This document shows, in pieces, positions 63,055 through 64,000 of a stretch of 64,000 nucleotides of DNA. Position 1 is the stretch's first letter; every line of letters begins with the position of its first letter. The notes under the pieces are model-generated. The model saw only the letters and a program-made list of their open reading frames with translations, had not been told where the DNA came from and searched no databases. Position numbers and translations under genes: made by a program. This stretch comes from Leisingera daeponensis. Its GTDB lineage: Bacteria > Pseudomonadota > Alphaproteobacteria > Rhodobacterales > Rhodobacteraceae. The DNA lies in contig NZ_JAHVJA010000008.1 in NCBI RefSeq assembly GCF_019801465.1, positions 124,001-188,000 of the forward strand. The letters are read 5' to 3'.

Positions 63055-63446
63055 TCCGCCACCTCATGATTTGTGACGCTGCCGAGATAGGGAAACGGCG
63101 GCGTGACCTCGACTTGATAAAGCCCCGGATCAGGCAGAGAAAAGGCCGCACCCTGCGCGGCCTCATCGGTGACGATCTCCGCCAGGACCTCGCCGCCCAA
63201 GACATCATGCACCATGATCGCGGTACCCGGCGGGCAACCCGTGATCTCAATGCCCGCCGCCGTTTGGACCGGCGGCGGGACCTCAGGCCGGGGCATCAGA
63301 GCGCCCCCGGCAACATAGCTGCGCAGCACCCGCGCAAGGTCAAAGCTGGCGGGCAGCTCAATCACCGCCCCCTCAGGGGCAGAGACCGACGAAACCACCG
63401 CCTCGACAGAAAGGCCATCCTCAGCCAGCACCGCAAATTTTTTCAT
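63051..63446 (-). CDS. Prophage protein of unknown function, beta-rich
   Basis: A 131-residue protein starting MKKFAVLAEDGLSVEAVV, with a Pro-rich linker (MPRPEVPPPVQ) and a beta-rich second half (IEITGCPPGTAIMVHDVLGG; LYQVEVTPPFPYLG). This layout is common in small proteins behind tail-fibre genes. Coupled to both neighbours by 4-base overlaps. Function not known. Confidence 0.6.
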   Translation of the reverse strand: MKKFAVLAEDGLSVEAVVSSVSAPEGAVIELPASFDLARVLRSYVAGGALMPRPEVPPPVQTAAGIEITGCPPGTAIMVHDVLGGEVLAEIVTDEAAQGAAFSLPDPGLYQVEVTPPFPYLGSVTNHEVAE

Positions 63447-64000
63447 CTAACCAAAGCCCTTGCCACATAAGAGGTCTCTTGCACATTTGTGTAAGTCGCA
63501 TCCGTTGCGCCGCTGCCGGTTGTGTGCTGGCTGATAATGCTGATCACAATGCGGATTTGCACATCATCAAAAACCCCCTGCTTTGACACAACAACCGACT
63601 CATCAAGCCAGCTTGTCGTTGTTGCCTGAGGGAAGTTGTAAAGCGTGATCCAAGTGCCCCAAGAGCCGCCGGATTTGATGCGCCACTGCAAGCGGGGCAG
63701 CGTGAAATTGTTTATGTGCGCATAAATCGGATCACCCTTTTGGGGATAGCTAGTCGCATCCTGCACAGAGTGCTTCCTGTACTTCAGCCGCGCCGCAATC
63801 TGCCAAAACTCAGTTTGCTCAAACTTCCCTAGAGTGAGCGCGCCAAGCCCGTTGTTGTGGTTTTTCGTGACCGGGCTAGGCTGCGCGGTCAGCACGCCGC
63901 CCTTGCTGGCCGCGCCATCAACAAGGCTTTGCCGCACAATAAGCTGATTGAACTCTGCCGCACCCCCTTTCGTGATCCGCCAGCCGGAAGCCCCGGATTG
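63443..64000 (-). CDS. Tail-tip/host-specificity protein, C-terminal part (runs off the edge)
   Basis: The minus-strand frame is open to the right edge of the window, so only the C-terminal part is visible. Before the first internal start it reads GWRITKGGAAEFNQLIVRQSL, the motif that ends the central region of lambda J-like tail-tip proteins. The visible C-terminal part is beta-rich (YAHINNFTLPRLQWRIKSG; VQIRIVISIISQHTTG). It would contact the host receptor. The GTG at 63937 is not the true start. Confidence 0.75.
   Translation of the reverse strand, partial: QSGASGWRITKGGAAEFNQLIVRQSLVDGAASKGGVLTAQPSPVTKNHNNGLGALTLGKFEQTEFWQIAARLKYRKHSVQDATSYPQKGDPIYAHINNFTLPRLQWRIKSGGSWGTWITLYNFPQATTTSWLDESVVVSKQGVFDDVQIRIVISIISQHTTGSGATDATYTNVQETSYVARALVR

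Overview
The window looks like a chromosomal (or chromid) segment of a GC-rich marine alphaproteobacterium of the order Rhodobacterales, roseobacter group, close to Leisingera/Phaeobacter in flavour. This placement is inferred from the murA-DUF2948-hisD-UPF0262-infA-maf-rng-yacG housekeeping block, from the many methylated-amine and betaine genes, and from protein style. No rRNA gene or species marker is present.

Layout. 1-5.6 kb: end of a small secreted protein, then M20 and M24 peptidase-family hydrolases, a maleate-isomerase/Asp-Glu-racemase-family enzyme and a sulfatase/phosphonate-monoesterase. 5.7-9.4 kb: a sitABCD-type Mn/Fe ABC importer behind a 17-bp perfect inverted repeat that resembles a Mur/Fur operator. 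9.4-15.6 kb: LysR regulator, non-pyrrolysine MttB-family methyltransferase, FAD-GcvT demethylating dehydrogenase and a GbdR-like AraC regulator. 15.6-16.7 kb: a gene graveyard holding pieces of a betaine-binding protein gene, a Shedu/DUF4263-like nuclease gene with a stop codon, and a class I fumarase gene. 16.8-25 kb: betI, a betaine/choline ABC importer with two permease domains fused in one protein, betA and betB. Together 9.4-25 kb forms a quaternary-amine uptake and demethylation region.

25.5-33.3 kb: a class I fumarase (probable mesaconase), LysR, CitE-type lyase, CaiB-type CoA-transferase, methylaspartate ammonia-lyase and both subunits of B12-dependent glutamate mutase. Read together they give glutamate -> 3-methylaspartate -> mesaconate -> citramalate -> citramalyl-CoA -> acetyl-CoA + pyruvate. 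This is a methylaspartate route known from fermenting clostridia, here apparently with a CoA-dependent end as in mesaconate-using proteobacteria. It is the most interesting system in the window.

33.3-36.7 kb: repeat-rich spacer, a secreted amidohydrolase, and a 5'-truncated sterol-desaturase-like gene. 37-43.4 kb: TonB-dependent receptor and a divergent FecBCDE-type ferric-chelate importer. 43.4-46.9 kb: decayed mobile DNA (frameshifted IS110 transposase, frameshifted integrase-like gene, serine-recombinase tail) ending at tRNA-Phe. 47-58.2 kb: conserved minus-strand housekeeping genes (yacG, rng, maf, infA, hisD, murA) mixed with small accessory enzymes and one unrecognised lysine-rich coiled-coil protein.

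58.2-64 kb: tRNA-Thr followed by the end of a prophage on the minus strand: tail-tip protein, small tail-associated genes, GNAT, a membrane-anchored lysozyme, nested spanins, and a T5 A1-like metallophosphatase with a deoxynucleotide kinase. The prophage continues past the right edge, so its integrase and other att site are not visible.
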